A DNA stretch of 64,000 nucleotides from assembly GCA_013390745.1 (NCBI GenBank), contig JACASX010000003.1, positions 62,001 through 126,000 on the forward strand, given 5' to 3'. The notes below the pieces were generated by a model. That model saw only the letters and a program-made list of their open reading frames with translations, ran no database searches and was not told the DNA's origin. The position numbers and the translations under genes were made by a program. This DNA comes from Marine Group I thaumarchaeote. GTDB taxonomy: Archaea > Thermoproteota > Nitrososphaeria > Nitrososphaerales > Nitrosopumilaceae. Positions 25,916-35,353 of the stretch are shown here, in pieces. Position 1 is the first letter of the stretch; the number at the start of each line of letters is the position of its first letter.

Positions 25916-26859
25916 TCTTCTATCGTACTCCACACTACTCCCTTTGTATCAATTTTTGCTGAAAAATATTCCTTATCCTTTGGTAAAAGTGCAGGCACTT
26001 TATCCATATTTTCATCCTTAACTAGTGTAATAATACATCCACCGTCACCAGCTCCTGTGATTTTTGTACCCAATGAGATTTCTTTGAGGGAATTTATCAT
26101 ATCGCGTAACGTATCATTTGAAATCTGAATTTCTTCAAGATATTTCTGATTCTCTGACATTTTTAATCCAAATGTAGTGACATCGTTATTTTTCATGGCT
26201 GTAATTACTTCATCAATTAATTTGGTTTCAAGATCACATAGTTGAGAAAACCTCTCTTCATCATTTTCTTTGAATTTATTGACTTTCTCAACACTGTTCT
26301 TCGTGTTGTGCGGAATCATGGAATTTGCTATTAGAAGATTAAGATCAAAAGTATTATCAATTTTTTCAACACTAGGATATTCAATCATTCCACCATAAGT
26401 ACAGACAGTACAATCTGCACCAGATGTATCAGGAAAGATTGTTTTTTCAGCCTCTATTGACATTTTTAAGATCTCTTCAGACGATAATTCATTGAATAAT
26501 TCGGAGATTGAAGCGGCTGCGGCAACACAACATGCTGACGATGATCCAAGTCCTACCCCAATTGGAATATCAGAATCTATTGTAATTTCTAACCCACTAA
26601 CATTTTGCTCAGAATTAATTATTTTATTTGCAAGATAAACAAATGGTCTAAACTCACTCTTCACTTCTTCATGCGAAGATGAAATGGGTACTTCAATTGT
26701 TCCCAATTGTGAATTTACCTTTATGGTTTTATTTTCTGCAAAAGTTGATGTGACTGTTACCCTTTTGTCTATTGCAGCAAGAATTGCTTTAGTTCCATGA
26801 ACAACAAAATGTTCTCCAAACAGAATTATTTTTCCCGGTGCTGATGCTATTGATTTCAA
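25912..26859 (-). CDS. mvk: Mevalonate kinase
   Basis: A 315-residue GHMP kinase that phosphorylates mevalonate at C5. It begins with SAPGKIILFGEHFVVHG, has the GHMP ATP loop GVGLGSSSACC near residue 106, and ends with the C-terminal GAGDGG motif. It is followed directly by IPP kinase. The phosphomevalonate dehydratase and decarboxylase genes needed between the two steps are not in this window. Confidence 0.95.
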   Translation of the reverse strand: MKSIASAPGKIILFGEHFVVHGTKAILAAIDKRVTVTSTFAENKTIKVNSQLGTIEVPISSSHEEVKSEFRPFVYLANKIINSEQNVSGLEITIDSDIPIGVGLGSSSACCVAAAASISELFNELSSEEILKMSIEAEKTIFPDTSGADCTVCTYGGMIEYPSVEKIDNTFDLNLLIANSMIPHNTKNSVEKVNKFKENDEERFSQLCDLETKLIDEVITAMKNNDVTTFGLKMSENQKYLEEIQISNDTLRDMINSLKEISLGTKITGAGDGGCIITLVKDENMDKVPALLPKDKEYFSAKIDTKGVVWSTIEE

Positions 26860-26881
26860 TATTTTGGTTTAAGGCGTTGCT

Positions 26882-27490
26882 CTATAATTCTTCTTCCACT
26901 TCGGCAGTCTTGGTTTCAAAGTCTTCAATTTCATATTTCATTGTTTCTGAATCTTGAAGGATTTCACGAGCCAACAGCCAATAAACTGTTGCCAGGGCTT
27001 TTCTTCCTCTATTATTAGCGGGAATAACCAAGTCAAGCTTTGATGTCACATTATCAGTATTGGCAATTCCTATTATCGGAATTCCCGCATTTGTAGCTTC
27101 AGTAATAGCCTGAGCATCAACCTGCGGATCTGAGATTATGATTAGTTTCGGTTCTGAATAAAATGGAAGTGATGGATTTGTAAGGGTTCCAGGCATGAAT
27201 CGTCCTAACATTTTTTCTGCACCAGTTAATTCACAGAACTTTTCAATTGGTGTTGTTGCATAAGATCTTCCGGAATATACAATCACTTTCTTAATGTCAA
27301 ATTTTTTTATAAATCTAGCAGCAGTCTGAATTCTGTCTAAAGTAATATCTAAATCAAGTAGGTAAAGACCCTCAGGGTTGGCTTGTGTGATATACGGAGT
27401 CATAAATTTTGTTTTTACTTCAGTACCTACCCTAATTCCAGTAGAAAGAACTTTCTTTTTAGTATCTTCGCGTTCCGTCTGTTGGCTCAT
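26882..27490 (-). CDS. rps2: 30S ribosomal protein uS2
   Basis: A 202-residue archaeal S2 with GTEVKTKFMTPYI near residue 22, LYLLDLDITLDRI, and IPIIGIANTDN. It starts MSQQTERE and ends in a short acidic tail. It lies 7 bp after the enolase stop in the conserved archaeal order rpoN-eno-rps2-mvk. Confidence 0.96.
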   Translation of the reverse strand: MSQQTEREDTKKKVLSTGIRVGTEVKTKFMTPYITQANPEGLYLLDLDITLDRIQTAARFIKKFDIKKVIVYSGRSYATTPIEKFCELTGAEKMLGRFMPGTLTNPSLPFYSEPKLIIISDPQVDAQAITEATNAGIPIIGIANTDNVTSKLDLVIPANNRGRKALATVYWLLAREILQDSETMKYEIEDFETKTAEVEEEL

Positions 27491-27497
27491 TTGATTT

Positions 27498-28736
27498 TTA
27501 AACCTCAGCCATGCCTCGTATTAAATCATGCTCTGAAAGACGGATTAACTCGTTTAATTTTGCAACTCTCTCTCCTCCAACAACACCGACTTTTAACATC
27601 TTAGAATTAGTTCCTATTCCTATATGAGAGATCTGTGAATCAATTGATTCTCCAGAGCGATGTGATGTGATCAATTTAACGTCATTGTTATCTGCTACTT
27701 TGGCAAATTCTAACGCGTCATACAGGCTTCCAGCCTGATTTACTTTTAAAATTGCAGCGTTGCACGATTTATTTTCAATTGCTTTTTTTAGTATGTCTTT
27801 GTTTGTTACAGTTAGATCATCACCAGTTATCATAGTTTTAGGGAATTTTGAGACCAATTCAGACATATCATCAAATGCTTCTTCATGTACCGCATCTTCT
27901 GCATAAATTAATTTGTATTTTTCAATAATACTAGCAGCAAATTCAATTTGCTTTTCTGGTGTATTTTCAAATCCGGCTCTTTCATATACGTACAAATGTT
28001 TTTCTTCATTCCATTGAGTTGATGATGCAAAGTCAACCCCTAATGATACCTCCTTTCCTAAAGTGTACCCCAAATTTTCACAAGCCATTGCACAAAGTTC
28101 TAATGCTTTTTCATTATCACATTTTGGAGCCCATCCACCTTCATCCCCTCTTCCATTTGTAAAACTGGGGTCGGCTTTTTCTATCACATTACGTAATTCT
28201 TTATGAACTTTGAAATTTGTTTCAATAGCATCCCTAATCGTTTTAGCACCAGGAGCAGAAATTAGAATTTCTTGTATGTCTGGCGTTCCAGGTCCCGCAT
28301 GCACCCCACCGCCTAAAATATTTCCTATCGGGATTGGGAATCTATATTCATCTTGTTCTGAAATTAATTCGAACAATTGCTTTCCAACTGCTTTTGATGC
28401 TGATTCCATTGAAGCAATTGTAATTGCATAAGCTAATCCTCCACCAATCTTAGAATAGTTAGAGGTTTGATCTATCGCCTTTAACGTTTCATCAATTGAT
28501 TTCAAGTCACTTGACTCAAATTCAAGAAATTTCTTTGAATTTTCGTTTAAAATACGGAGGCTTTCCTTCGGACCATCTTCTGGGAAGCTAACGGCTTCAT
28601 ATTTTCCAACACTTGCACCAGATGGCGCAGATGTTCTACCTAGATATTGGTTGTCAGAAATAACATCGACTTCTATAGTTTTGGTACCCCTACTATTATG
28701 AATTATCCTACCTCTAATTGACGTAATTTTAGCCAA
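27498..28736 (-). CDS. eno: Enolase
   Basis: A 412-residue glycolytic and gluconeogenic enzyme interconverting 2-phosphoglycerate and phosphoenolpyruvate. Motifs are SRGTKTIEVDV and SAPSGASVGKYEA near the N-terminus, the metal-site segments (AEDAVHEEAF, TGDDLTVTN), the catalytic-lysine region AAILKVNQAGS, and the SHRSGES loop. It begins one base after the rpoN stop. Confidence 0.97.
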   Translation of the reverse strand: MAKITSIRGRIIHNSRGTKTIEVDVISDNQYLGRTSAPSGASVGKYEAVSFPEDGPKESLRILNENSKKFLEFESSDLKSIDETLKAIDQTSNYSKIGGGLAYAITIASMESASKAVGKQLFELISEQDEYRFPIPIGNILGGGVHAGPGTPDIQEILISAPGAKTIRDAIETNFKVHKELRNVIEKADPSFTNGRGDEGGWAPKCDNEKALELCAMACENLGYTLGKEVSLGVDFASSTQWNEEKHLYVYERAGFENTPEKQIEFAASIIEKYKLIYAEDAVHEEAFDDMSELVSKFPKTMITGDDLTVTNKDILKKAIENKSCNAAILKVNQAGSLYDALEFAKVADNNDVKLITSHRSGESIDSQISHIGIGTNSKMLKVGVVGGERVAKLNELIRLSEHDLIRGMAEV

Positions 28737-28737
28737 T

Positions 28738-28974
28738 CTATTCTAACTCTGATTGAATGTCTATATTCCTTTTGTACATAGCCTCATAATATGGAAGCAC
28801 TTGTTGTATTGTCTCTACTGTTGTTAACAACATTCTTCGACAGCAGTACCTTTTGATTCCTAACGAATCTAATATTTTTGCAGGTTCTTCACCAGACTTT
28901 ACCTTATTCTGATACTCTTCAAATTTATCAGATACAAGATTACCACACGTAAAACATCTTACTGGTACTAGCAT
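28738..28974 (-). CDS. rpoN: RNA polymerase subunit N (Rpb10 homologue)
   Basis: A 78-residue zinc-binding polymerase subunit. It starts MLVPVRCFTCGNLV with the CxxC pair, and the second pair is the adjacent Cys-Cys in KRYCCRRMLL. The C-terminus is somewhat longer than the usual 55-70 residues. It leads the minus-strand run rpoN-eno-rps2-mvk-ipk. Confidence 0.96.
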   Translation of the reverse strand: MLVPVRCFTCGNLVSDKFEEYQNKVKSGEEPAKILDSLGIKRYCCRRMLLTTVETIQQVLPYYEAMYKRNIDIQSELE

Positions 28975-29024
28975 ATTTTCAAAAAAGAGTTAAGGATTAT
29001 AAAAACCCTGCACGGAAATTATTT

Positions 29025-29109
29025 GCGGGTGTCGCCCAGCCTGGCCAAAGGCGCTAGCTTGAGGGGCTAGTCTCTTAGGAGTTCGTGGGTTCAAATCCCA
29101 TCGCCCGCA
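29025..29109 (+). tRNA. tRNA-Leu (anticodon GAG)
   Basis: An 85-base class II tRNA. The acceptor is GCGGGTG/CGCCCGC and the anticodon stem CTAGC/GCTAG has loop TTGAGGG, giving GAG. It has the long variable arm of leucine tRNAs and T arm GTGGGTTCAAATCCCAT. The discriminator is A and CCA is not encoded. Confidence 0.95.
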
Positions 29110-29127
29110 TTTCTAAAAATTATAGTA

Positions 29128-29736
29128 TTATTTTTTTGTTAAAGCTTTGATGAAATGATTTCTTCTAATTTCTTCGGTAATCACAGCTCTTGTTTCTTCT
29201 ACAAGAACACGGTTAACATCCAATTTTCTTCTCGCTTCCTTTACAATTTTGTCATACATAGCAAATGGGTATAGAATTTGGTAGAGATTCTCCATAACAC
29301 TAAAAATTCTATCGGCTTTCTTTAGTTGTCCGTTCCTGATATTATCTAATACAAGTCTTTTAAGCTCACCAATACAATCAAGCAATCCCAAAACGTATGA
29401 TTCCTCTGAAACTTTTAGGGACTTTAGTGAAGGAATTTCTTTATTTTCTACAACTGCCAAAAATGAATGAGCCTCAACAAATTCTTGCTCAGGCGTGATA
29501 AGATATTTTTTAAAATTATTCTTTGCTTTTTTTTGGTTCCTTTTCAAAATTATTTCCGCTTTCTTGATTTTCTGTTTTGCCAATCTGAGATCACCTTTAT
29601 GAGTTGCTATGATTGAATGACTGCAAAATATTACAACGTCTCTCGTATTTTTTATTAAAAATTCTCTTGATGCATTTGAAGCTTGTAGAGACTTTGAAAT
29701 TCTCGGCAGCGATGATTTTACGTTCTTTAATGTCAT
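29128..29736 (-). CDS. Translin family protein
   Basis: A 202-residue all-helical protein. It resembles translin by its NTRDVVIFCSHSIIATHKGD segment, the EFVEAHSFL region, LGLLDCIGELKRLVLDNIRNG, and YDKIVKEARRKLD near the C-terminus. Translins bind nucleic acid and, in the C3PO complex, cleave RNA using acidic residues. ATG 29736 (MTLKNVKSSL) is chosen over a TTG at 29775, which would add 13 residues. Confidence 0.88.
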   Translation of the reverse strand: MTLKNVKSSLPRISKSLQASNASREFLIKNTRDVVIFCSHSIIATHKGDLRLAKQKIKKAEIILKRNQKKAKNNFKKYLITPEQEFVEAHSFLAVVENKEIPSLKSLKVSEESYVLGLLDCIGELKRLVLDNIRNGQLKKADRIFSVMENLYQILYPFAMYDKIVKEARRKLDVNRVLVEETRAVITEEIRRNHFIKALTKK

Positions 29737-29808
29737 GACTTGTTTTAAAAAAACTGGGATAAAGTCGTTTGCCAAAGGGCTTAATTGTCTTATTAATTTG
29801 GTTTAGAC

Positions 29809-30465
29809 ATGTGCATAACTGTCAAACAAATGATGCAGATTGAGGAAAATGGTCATCAGATGGGGTTTTTGAGAAAATTTATGATGGAGAATGCTGGTGC
29901 GGGAGCGACAAAAATACTGGTGGAAAAATTTAAAGATATTAAATCAAAAAACGTTCTAGTTTTTGCTGGACTTGGGAATAATGGTGGTGATGGTTTAGTA
30001 ATTGCACGGCATTTAGCAGGATATGGATCAAGCATAACTGTTTTTCTTTTGGGCGAGCCGGATAATATTAGATCAGAAGAATGTTCATGGAACTGGAACT
30101 TGTTAGAAAAAATGGAATCAATAAAATTACTTACTGGTGGAAATTTTGAGCTTCTTAACAATTTGGACAAGTTTGATATAATAATTGATGGGATTTTAGG
30201 AACTGGAATTTCAGGCGAAATAAGGGAGCCACAAGCATCTGCTATCACATTTATCAACAAATCAAATGCATTCAAACTAGCTGTTGATGTTCCTTCTGGT
30301 GTAGATCCAGATACTGGAAACAAAAATTTACCACATATTACAGCTAACATGACAGTAACATTTCACAGAATGAAGGTTGGGATGCAAAAAAGAACAGATG
30401 TGTGCGGTGAAATTTTTGTTGAAAAAATTGGGATTCCTCCAGAGGCAGAGATTGGTGTTCTATGA
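29809..30465 (+). CDS. nnrE: NAD(P)H-hydrate epimerase (YjeF N-terminal domain)
   Basis: A 218-residue enzyme that interconverts the R and S forms of hydrated NAD(P)H for repair. Motifs are VFAGLGNNGGDGLVIARHL near residue 47, DGILGTGISGE, and AVDVPSGVDPDTG. The NnrD dehydratase domain often fused to it is absent. The next gene overlaps by 4 bp. Confidence 0.9.
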   Translation: MCITVKQMMQIEENGHQMGFLRKFMMENAGAGATKILVEKFKDIKSKNVLVFAGLGNNGGDGLVIARHLAGYGSSITVFLLGEPDNIRSEECSWNWNLLEKMESIKLLTGGNFELLNNLDKFDIIIDGILGTGISGEIREPQASAITFINKSNAFKLAVDVPSGVDPDTGNKNLPHITANMTVTFHRMKVGMQKRTDVCGEIFVEKIGIPPEAEIGVL

Positions 30466-31073
30466 AGGTGTATCAGATTCCAGTGGGTCCAATGCAAAAT
30501 TTTTCATACATTGCTGAAGATGAATCTACACATGAAGCAATTGTGATTGATCCATCGTGGGATTTGGAAAAGTTAACTGAAATTATCAACGAACAAAATC
30601 TTAATCCAAAGTATATCATTAATACTCATTGGCATGATGACCATACCAGAGGAAATGAGGATTTGGCAAAAGAACTTAGTGTAAAGATTGTTCAGCATAG
30701 TGCATCACAACTAAAAAATGACTTGACAGTTTCAGACGGGGATTCTATAAAATTTGGCTGTTCTGAACTTGCTGTATATCATACACCTGGACATTCTAAA
30801 GACAGTATTTGTTTAGTGGGTGACGGAAAAATTTTTTCTGGTGATACTTTGTTTGTAGGAAATTGTGGTCGGATTGATTTGCCAGGAGGAAGCGCAAGGG
30901 AACTTTATCACAGTTTGTCTGATGTTATTGCTAATCTTAGTGATGATCTAGTTTTGTATCCAGGTCATGATTATGGCTCATCTCCAACATCCACTATTGG
31001 AAGCGAAAAAAGAACAAACTTTGTAATGCAAAAGGTCTCGGAGGCAGAATTTGTTGAACGAATGGGTGGCTAA
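30462..31073 (+). CDS. Glyoxalase II/persulfide dioxygenase-type MBL hydrolase
   Basis: A 203-residue metallo-beta-lactamase fold hydrolase. The metal motif HWHDDH lies near residues 53-58. HTPGHSKDS, FSGDTLF and YPGHDYG provide the remaining ligands. It is of the shorter single-domain glyoxalase II-like type; persulfide dioxygenase or thioester hydrolase activity cannot be separated by eye. It is coupled to nnrE and the CobT-like gene (2 bp gap). Confidence 0.87.
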   Translation: MKVYQIPVGPMQNFSYIAEDESTHEAIVIDPSWDLEKLTEIINEQNLNPKYIINTHWHDDHTRGNEDLAKELSVKIVQHSASQLKNDLTVSDGDSIKFGCSELAVYHTPGHSKDSICLVGDGKIFSGDTLFVGNCGRIDLPGGSARELYHSLSDVIANLSDDLVLYPGHDYGSSPTSTIGSEKRTNFVMQKVSEAEFVERMGG

Positions 31074-31075
31074 TT

Positions 31076-32140
31076 ATGTCTGATATCAAAATTCATTGCA
31101 ATGAGGAAAAAGGACAAAAATTCATAAAAGATATTGAGCAGAAGCAGTTTCTTTTTTCATTTGTAATTTCCTATACAGAAACATGTGAAATTCCCGGAAT
31201 TACAGTGGCTGGAGCTAATACAGATTTCATCAAATTTACTCCAGCTGCAGACGCGGAATTTCTTCACTATGGATCCTGTAAAAGTATAGATATGATTCCG
31301 ATGACACCGGATGGAAAACCAACACCCGCTCTTCTGACCAAGGCAGCTTTGGAATCAGCAAGCATCCCGCAGGTAATTATTAATGCTGGAAGCAAAATTT
31401 CTCCAAAACTCCCATATTTTCAAACCGATATCACTCCTGGTAAAAATATAGCCATAGAACCTGGACTTGAACAGTCTAATGTTATGCACGCTATTGACTG
31501 TGGCAGGATACTTGGCAGAACGTTAGCTTCATGCACTGATTGCCTTATAATTGGCGAAAGTATTCCTGCGGGAACTACTACTGCGCTTGCTGTTTTGAAA
31601 GGTTTGGGAGTAGATGCACATGTAAGTTCAAGCATGCCCAAAAATCCTCAATCATTAAAAAATGGAGTTGTTGAAAAAGCACTAAAGCGTTCTGATTCTA
31701 AAGAGCCATATGATGTGATAGCAAATGTTGGTGATCCAATGATACCGTTTGTCGCGGGCATGCTAAGCACTGCATCTGAGATCACAAACGTAATTTTAGC
31801 AGGAGGTACTCAGATGGCTGCAGTTCTTGCTATAGCAAAATCAACAGGATATGATGAAAACAGAGTTGCAATAGGAACTACATCTTACATAATTGATGAT
31901 AAAGATGCGAACTTGTTGGATATGGTAAAATCAATTTCTGACATTCCCGTCTTATCTATAAACCCAAAATTGAAGAATTCAAAGTTTGACGGTTTGCGTG
32001 CTTATTCAAAAGGATTTGTAAAGGAGGGAGTTGGAGCTGGCGGAAGCATGATTGCTTCAATTCTCAAAACTGGTATAGATTCAAAAAAATTGTTAGAATT
32101 GATTGACAAAGAGTATTCACGAGTTACTACTTCACAGTAA
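31076..32140 (+). CDS. CobT-like nicotinate-nucleotide:base phosphoribosyltransferase (UPF0284)
   Basis: A 354-residue protein of the archaeal CobT-like group. It contains GESIPAGTTTALAVLKGLG near residue 160, NVGDPMIPFVAGM near residue 218, and AGGTQMAAVLAIA. It would activate the lower-ligand base for cobalamin assembly, which thaumarchaea are known to make. Its gene overlaps the convergent glmS by 14 bp. No other cobalamin genes are close by. Confidence 0.85.
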   Translation: MSDIKIHCNEEKGQKFIKDIEQKQFLFSFVISYTETCEIPGITVAGANTDFIKFTPAADAEFLHYGSCKSIDMIPMTPDGKPTPALLTKAALESASIPQVIINAGSKISPKLPYFQTDITPGKNIAIEPGLEQSNVMHAIDCGRILGRTLASCTDCLIIGESIPAGTTTALAVLKGLGVDAHVSSSMPKNPQSLKNGVVEKALKRSDSKEPYDVIANVGDPMIPFVAGMLSTASEITNVILAGGTQMAAVLAIAKSTGYDENRVAIGTTSYIIDDKDANLLDMVKSISDIPVLSINPKLKNSKFDGLRAYSKGFVKEGVGAGGSMIASILKTGIDSKKLLELIDKEYSRVTTSQ

Positions 32141-33881
32141 CAGACTTTGCTAGATTTCTTGGATAGTCAGGGTTGGTTTTCTTTTCTAATGCAGAGTAGT
32201 ATGCCAATAATTGGATTGGAATAATTTCAATTATTGGATATAATGGTTCAGCAATTGGAGGAATCTTAATCCAATAATCATATACATCACTTTCCTTATC
32301 TGAAATTCCAATAATTTTTGCACCCCTTGCCTTAATTTCATTGGCGCTGTTTAACGTGTCGTTATATGTTGAATCATTTGGATTAATTATTATCACGTAG
32401 ACGTTTGAATCCATTAAAGCCAATGGCCCATGCTTTAGCTCTCCACCTGCTATGCCTTCTGCATGAATGTATGAAAGTTCTTTTAGTTTTAGAGCAGCCT
32501 CTCTGGCAATTGGAAGATGAATTCCTCTTCCAAGAACATAGATGTCTGTTACATCCTTAAGATCTTTAGATATTTCTTTTATCTTTGATTGATTTGATAG
32601 AATATGGGAAATTATTGATGATACATTTTCCCAGTCTGGATTAATGCAACCGTTACATAGTTTATCAGTGATTTTGTATAGTATTGCAAGTTGTGACGTG
32701 AAGCTCTTTGTTGCAGCAACTCCGATTTCTGGTCCACAATTTAATCCAATTACTAATGATGATTCTTGTGAAAGTGATGAGTTTAGATGATTTACAATTG
32801 ATAAAATATTTGCATTTGATTCTTTAGCAATTTTGACAGCTTCTAACACATCAGCGCTTTCGCCACTTTGCGAAATAGCAACAAGTGTTGAGTCACGTTC
32901 AATATCATCTGGCGAAAATGGTAATTCACTTGCAATTACAGTATTTATCTTAATTTTTGCAAATTTTGACATTAGATATTTTGCTATTTCAGCCGCATTG
33001 TAACTGGTTCCACTTCCAGTAATGTACAAATTTTTTGATTGCTTGATATTGTTAACAAATTGTTGAATTTGATCGTTGTTACCTGCTTGTGATATTGAAT
33101 CAGGCTGCTCTGAAATTTCCTTTAGTGTAAAATGTGCATAATCACCCTTGTAAACATCTGCAAATTCTTTTGAAACTTTTGTAATTTGATATTTGACAGA
33201 CGAGCCATCAAAACCAAAAGTATGTAATCCAGTATCATTCAAAATTACAAAATCTTCATTATCCAGATAAATCGCATCATCTGTTTTTTCTATGAAACCC
33301 AGTACATCACTAGACAAATAGTAACTGTTCTTTCCTACTCCTACAATTAGCGGTTCATGAAATCGCGCACCAACAATAGTACCATCTTCAAAAATTACTA
33401 CAAAAGAATAATGCCCTTTCAGCTGTGCAACTGTTTTAATGATAGCCTGTTTTACATCTGGGGTTTCATCAAAATTTAGTTGAATTAGATTAGCAATAAC
33501 TTCCGTGTCAGTCTCACTATGAAAATGAAAACCTTTTTCTTGTAAATTTGATTTTAATTCTTCAAAATTTTCAATGATTCCATTGTGAACGATTGCAATT
33601 TTACCAGAATTGCTTGGGTGTGGGTGTGCATTTTTTTCAGTTACTTTACCATGTGTTGCCCATCGTGTGTGGCCTATGCCAATGTTACCAGGAAGTTCAT
33701 CAAGTTGTATAGCATTATTTACCTCTACTACCTTTCCAACTCCTTTTCTAAGCAGAATCCGGTTTTTTGATTTGGTTGCAATACCTACGCTATCATAACC
33801 CCTATACTCCATCCTTTGTAATCCATTGACTAGTATTGGTGCTGCAGAATTCTTTCCACGGTAACCTATAATTGAACACAT
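32127..33881 (-). CDS. glmS: Glutamine--fructose-6-phosphate aminotransferase
   Basis: A 584-residue two-domain enzyme making glucosamine-6-phosphate. The N-terminal glutaminase begins with the nucleophile Cys2 (MCSIIGYRG) and contains GHTRWATHG. The C-terminal part has two sugar isomerase domains with SGTSYNAAE, SQSGESADVLEA and GRGIHLPIAREAALKLKE, and ends NPDYPRNLAKSVTV. Its product feeds surface-glycan synthesis, including glycoprotein sugars. Confidence 0.96.
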   Translation of the reverse strand: MCSIIGYRGKNSAAPILVNGLQRMEYRGYDSVGIATKSKNRILLRKGVGKVVEVNNAIQLDELPGNIGIGHTRWATHGKVTEKNAHPHPSNSGKIAIVHNGIIENFEELKSNLQEKGFHFHSETDTEVIANLIQLNFDETPDVKQAIIKTVAQLKGHYSFVVIFEDGTIVGARFHEPLIVGVGKNSYYLSSDVLGFIEKTDDAIYLDNEDFVILNDTGLHTFGFDGSSVKYQITKVSKEFADVYKGDYAHFTLKEISEQPDSISQAGNNDQIQQFVNNIKQSKNLYITGSGTSYNAAEIAKYLMSKFAKIKINTVIASELPFSPDDIERDSTLVAISQSGESADVLEAVKIAKESNANILSIVNHLNSSLSQESSLVIGLNCGPEIGVAATKSFTSQLAILYKITDKLCNGCINPDWENVSSIISHILSNQSKIKEISKDLKDVTDIYVLGRGIHLPIAREAALKLKELSYIHAEGIAGGELKHGPLALMDSNVYVIIINPNDSTYNDTLNSANEIKARGAKIIGISDKESDVYDYWIKIPPIAEPLYPIIEIIPIQLLAYYSALEKKTNPDYPRNLAKSVTVK

Positions 33882-33932
33882 TTTGATTCTTAAGAAATTA
33901 GATTTTTGTATATTGATAAGCTTAACTTATGA

Positions 33933-34589
33933 TTATTCAGTTGATTCTTTCTCCGCATCTTGTTTAACTGGTGATTCTTCAGTTGATTCTTTCTCTGCAT
34001 CTTGTTTAACTGGTAATTCTTCATTTTTAGATTGATCATTGGTTTCAGACTCTAGGTTTTCCGTTTCAGGACTTCCCAAATCTGATTCTGGTTTGGATAA
34101 TGTTTCATTAAAGCGTGATTCAGGGATTAAGCTAATCTTTGTTTCTTCCTCAGTTTTAACAACATATGATGGAATTGTAACAACACGATCTCCAATCATT
34201 ATATGTCCGTGGACAATTGCCTGACGCGCTTGATATGGAGTTTTAAAAAATAATTTTCTTTGTGCAATAGTTTGTAAACGGCGTGACAACAAATCATTAA
34301 CTTGTAGATTTAACACATCATCTAAAGTTGAATTTTGATCTACTAATCCAATTTTTGAAAGTGATTGTATTAGTATAGGTTCTTTTCTCTCTCGCTCTTC
34401 TTGTCTTAATGCGAGTAAAGAACGGGCCTGTAATCTTACTCTTGATAACTCCGTTTGTGTTTTCCATAATTCTCTTTTTGTTTTTAATCCAAATGTGCCA
34501 AGAATTTTTAATTCATCCATTATGAGTTCATAATTAAGTGGACGCTTGGGTTTCTTCCAAACTCTTCTTGGCGTTTTAGGATCTCCCAT
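33933..34589 (-). CDS. rps4: 30S ribosomal protein uS4 with repeat tail
   Basis: A 218-residue S4. The core covers about residues 1-165, with the S4 RNA-binding segment around AIVHGHIMIGDRVVTIPSYVV. A C-terminal acidic extension of about 50 residues follows, containing a tandem 14-residue repeat (ESPVKQDAEKESTE type). It lies 9 bp after the uS13 stop on the same strand. Confidence 0.95.
   Translation of the reverse strand: MGDPKTPRRVWKKPKRPLNYELIMDELKILGTFGLKTKRELWKTQTELSRVRLQARSLLALRQEERERKEPILIQSLSKIGLVDQNSTLDDVLNLQVNDLLSRRLQTIAQRKLFFKTPYQARQAIVHGHIMIGDRVVTIPSYVVKTEEETKISLIPESRFNETLSKPESDLGSPETENLESETNDQSKNEELPVKQDAEKESTEESPVKQDAEKESTE
33936..34019. repeat. Two 42-bp direct repeats in the uS4 tail
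   Basis: Two in-frame 42-bp units beginning TTCAGTTGATTCTTTCT are nearly identical, encoding a duplicated 14-residue acidic segment at the end of uS4. Confidence 0.8.
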
Positions 34590-34598
34590 CTAAATCAT

Positions 34599-35249
34599 CT
34601 ATTTCTTTTTATCAGCTGCAGGTGCTTCCTTCTTTCCAGCTGCAGGTGCTTCCTTCTTTCCAGCTGCAGGTGCTTCCTTCTTTTCTGAACCTTCTTTAGA
34701 TATCGCAGCTCCTTCTGCACCAGGTGCAGCAGCTCCTTCTGCACCAGGTGCAGCAGCTCCTTCTGCACCAGGTGCAGCAGCTCCTTCTCGTCCTGGCATT
34801 ACTCTGCCTCCTTTAGCAACACCAACTGCTCCGCCTTTTCTACCAGTACATCTAGTACGTTGCCCTCTAACTTTTAATCCAAACATGTGACGAATTCCTC
34901 TCCAGCTACCACTGGTTTTCTCTCTTTCAATATCATTTCTTACTGTAAATGCAATATCAGAAGTTATCAAATGCTTATCTTCTCCTGTTTCAACATCTTT
35001 TCTTCTGTTTAAAAACCAAGATGGAAAATTAGATGTTGATGGATTTTTTATAACATTTTCAATTGATTTGATCTGTTCTGGTGACAAGTAGCCAATTCTT
35101 TGATTAGGATTTATTTTTAAAACGTTTAAGATTGTATTAGCAAACATATAACCAACACCTCTTATCTGGGCCAGTCCAGCTATTATTTTTCTCTCTCCAT
35201 GAATGTCGTTTCCGACGATCCTTACCATATATTGATATTCAGCGGTCAA
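34599..35249 (-). CDS. rps13: 30S ribosomal protein uS13 with Ala/Lys-rich repeat tail
   Basis: A 216-residue S13. The core covers about residues 1-150 ([44 protein letters not shown]). A low-complexity extension follows with repeats EGAAAPGA and KKEAPAAG. Its TTG start at 35249 is supported by a TATA-like box about 27 bp upstream; the internal ATG at 35228 would remove the start of the S13 fold. The uS4 gene follows. Confidence 0.94.
   Translation of the reverse strand: MTAEYQYMVRIVGNDIHGERKIIAGLAQIRGVGYMFANTILNVLKINPNQRIGYLSPEQIKSIENVIKNPSTSNFPSWFLNRRKDVETGEDKHLITSDIAFTVRNDIEREKTSGSWRGIRHMFGLKVRGQRTRCTGRKGGAVGVAKGGRVMPGREGAAAPGAEGAAAPGAEGAAAPGAEGAAISKEGSEKKEAPAAGKKEAPAAGKKEAPAADKKK
34613..34800. 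repeat. Two sets of 24-bp direct repeats in the uS13 tail
   Basis: One 24-bp unit starts at 34613, 34637 and 34661. A second unit starts at 34705, 34729, 34753 and 34777. All are in frame within rps13 and encode the KKEAPAAG and EGAAAPGA repeats, which suggests expansion by slippage. Confidence 0.85.
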
Positions 35250-35270
35250 GCATCAAGATTTTCAGTGACC

Positions 35271-35280
35271 CCGATAAAAA
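35271..35280 (-). promoter_or_regulatory. TATA-like box for the uS13-uS4 operon
   Basis: Read on the minus strand, TTTTTATCGG is centred about 27 bp before the TTG start of rps13. Confidence 0.4.
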
Positions 35281-35353
35281 CCATGCTGAGATTGTGAATT
35301 ATTTTGAATGATTTATGGATAGAATTATAATTTTGTACGCTAAGACGAATATC

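Noticed and set aside
29856-30350. A 164-codon minus-strand ORF inside the NAD(P)H-hydrate epimerase gene
   Set aside because: The opposite strand carries all the family motifs, and the antisense frame shows no domain.
34613-34800. Regular 24-bp repeats considered as a CRISPR array
   Set aside because: The repeats are contiguous with no spacers, are in frame and encode the uS13 tail.
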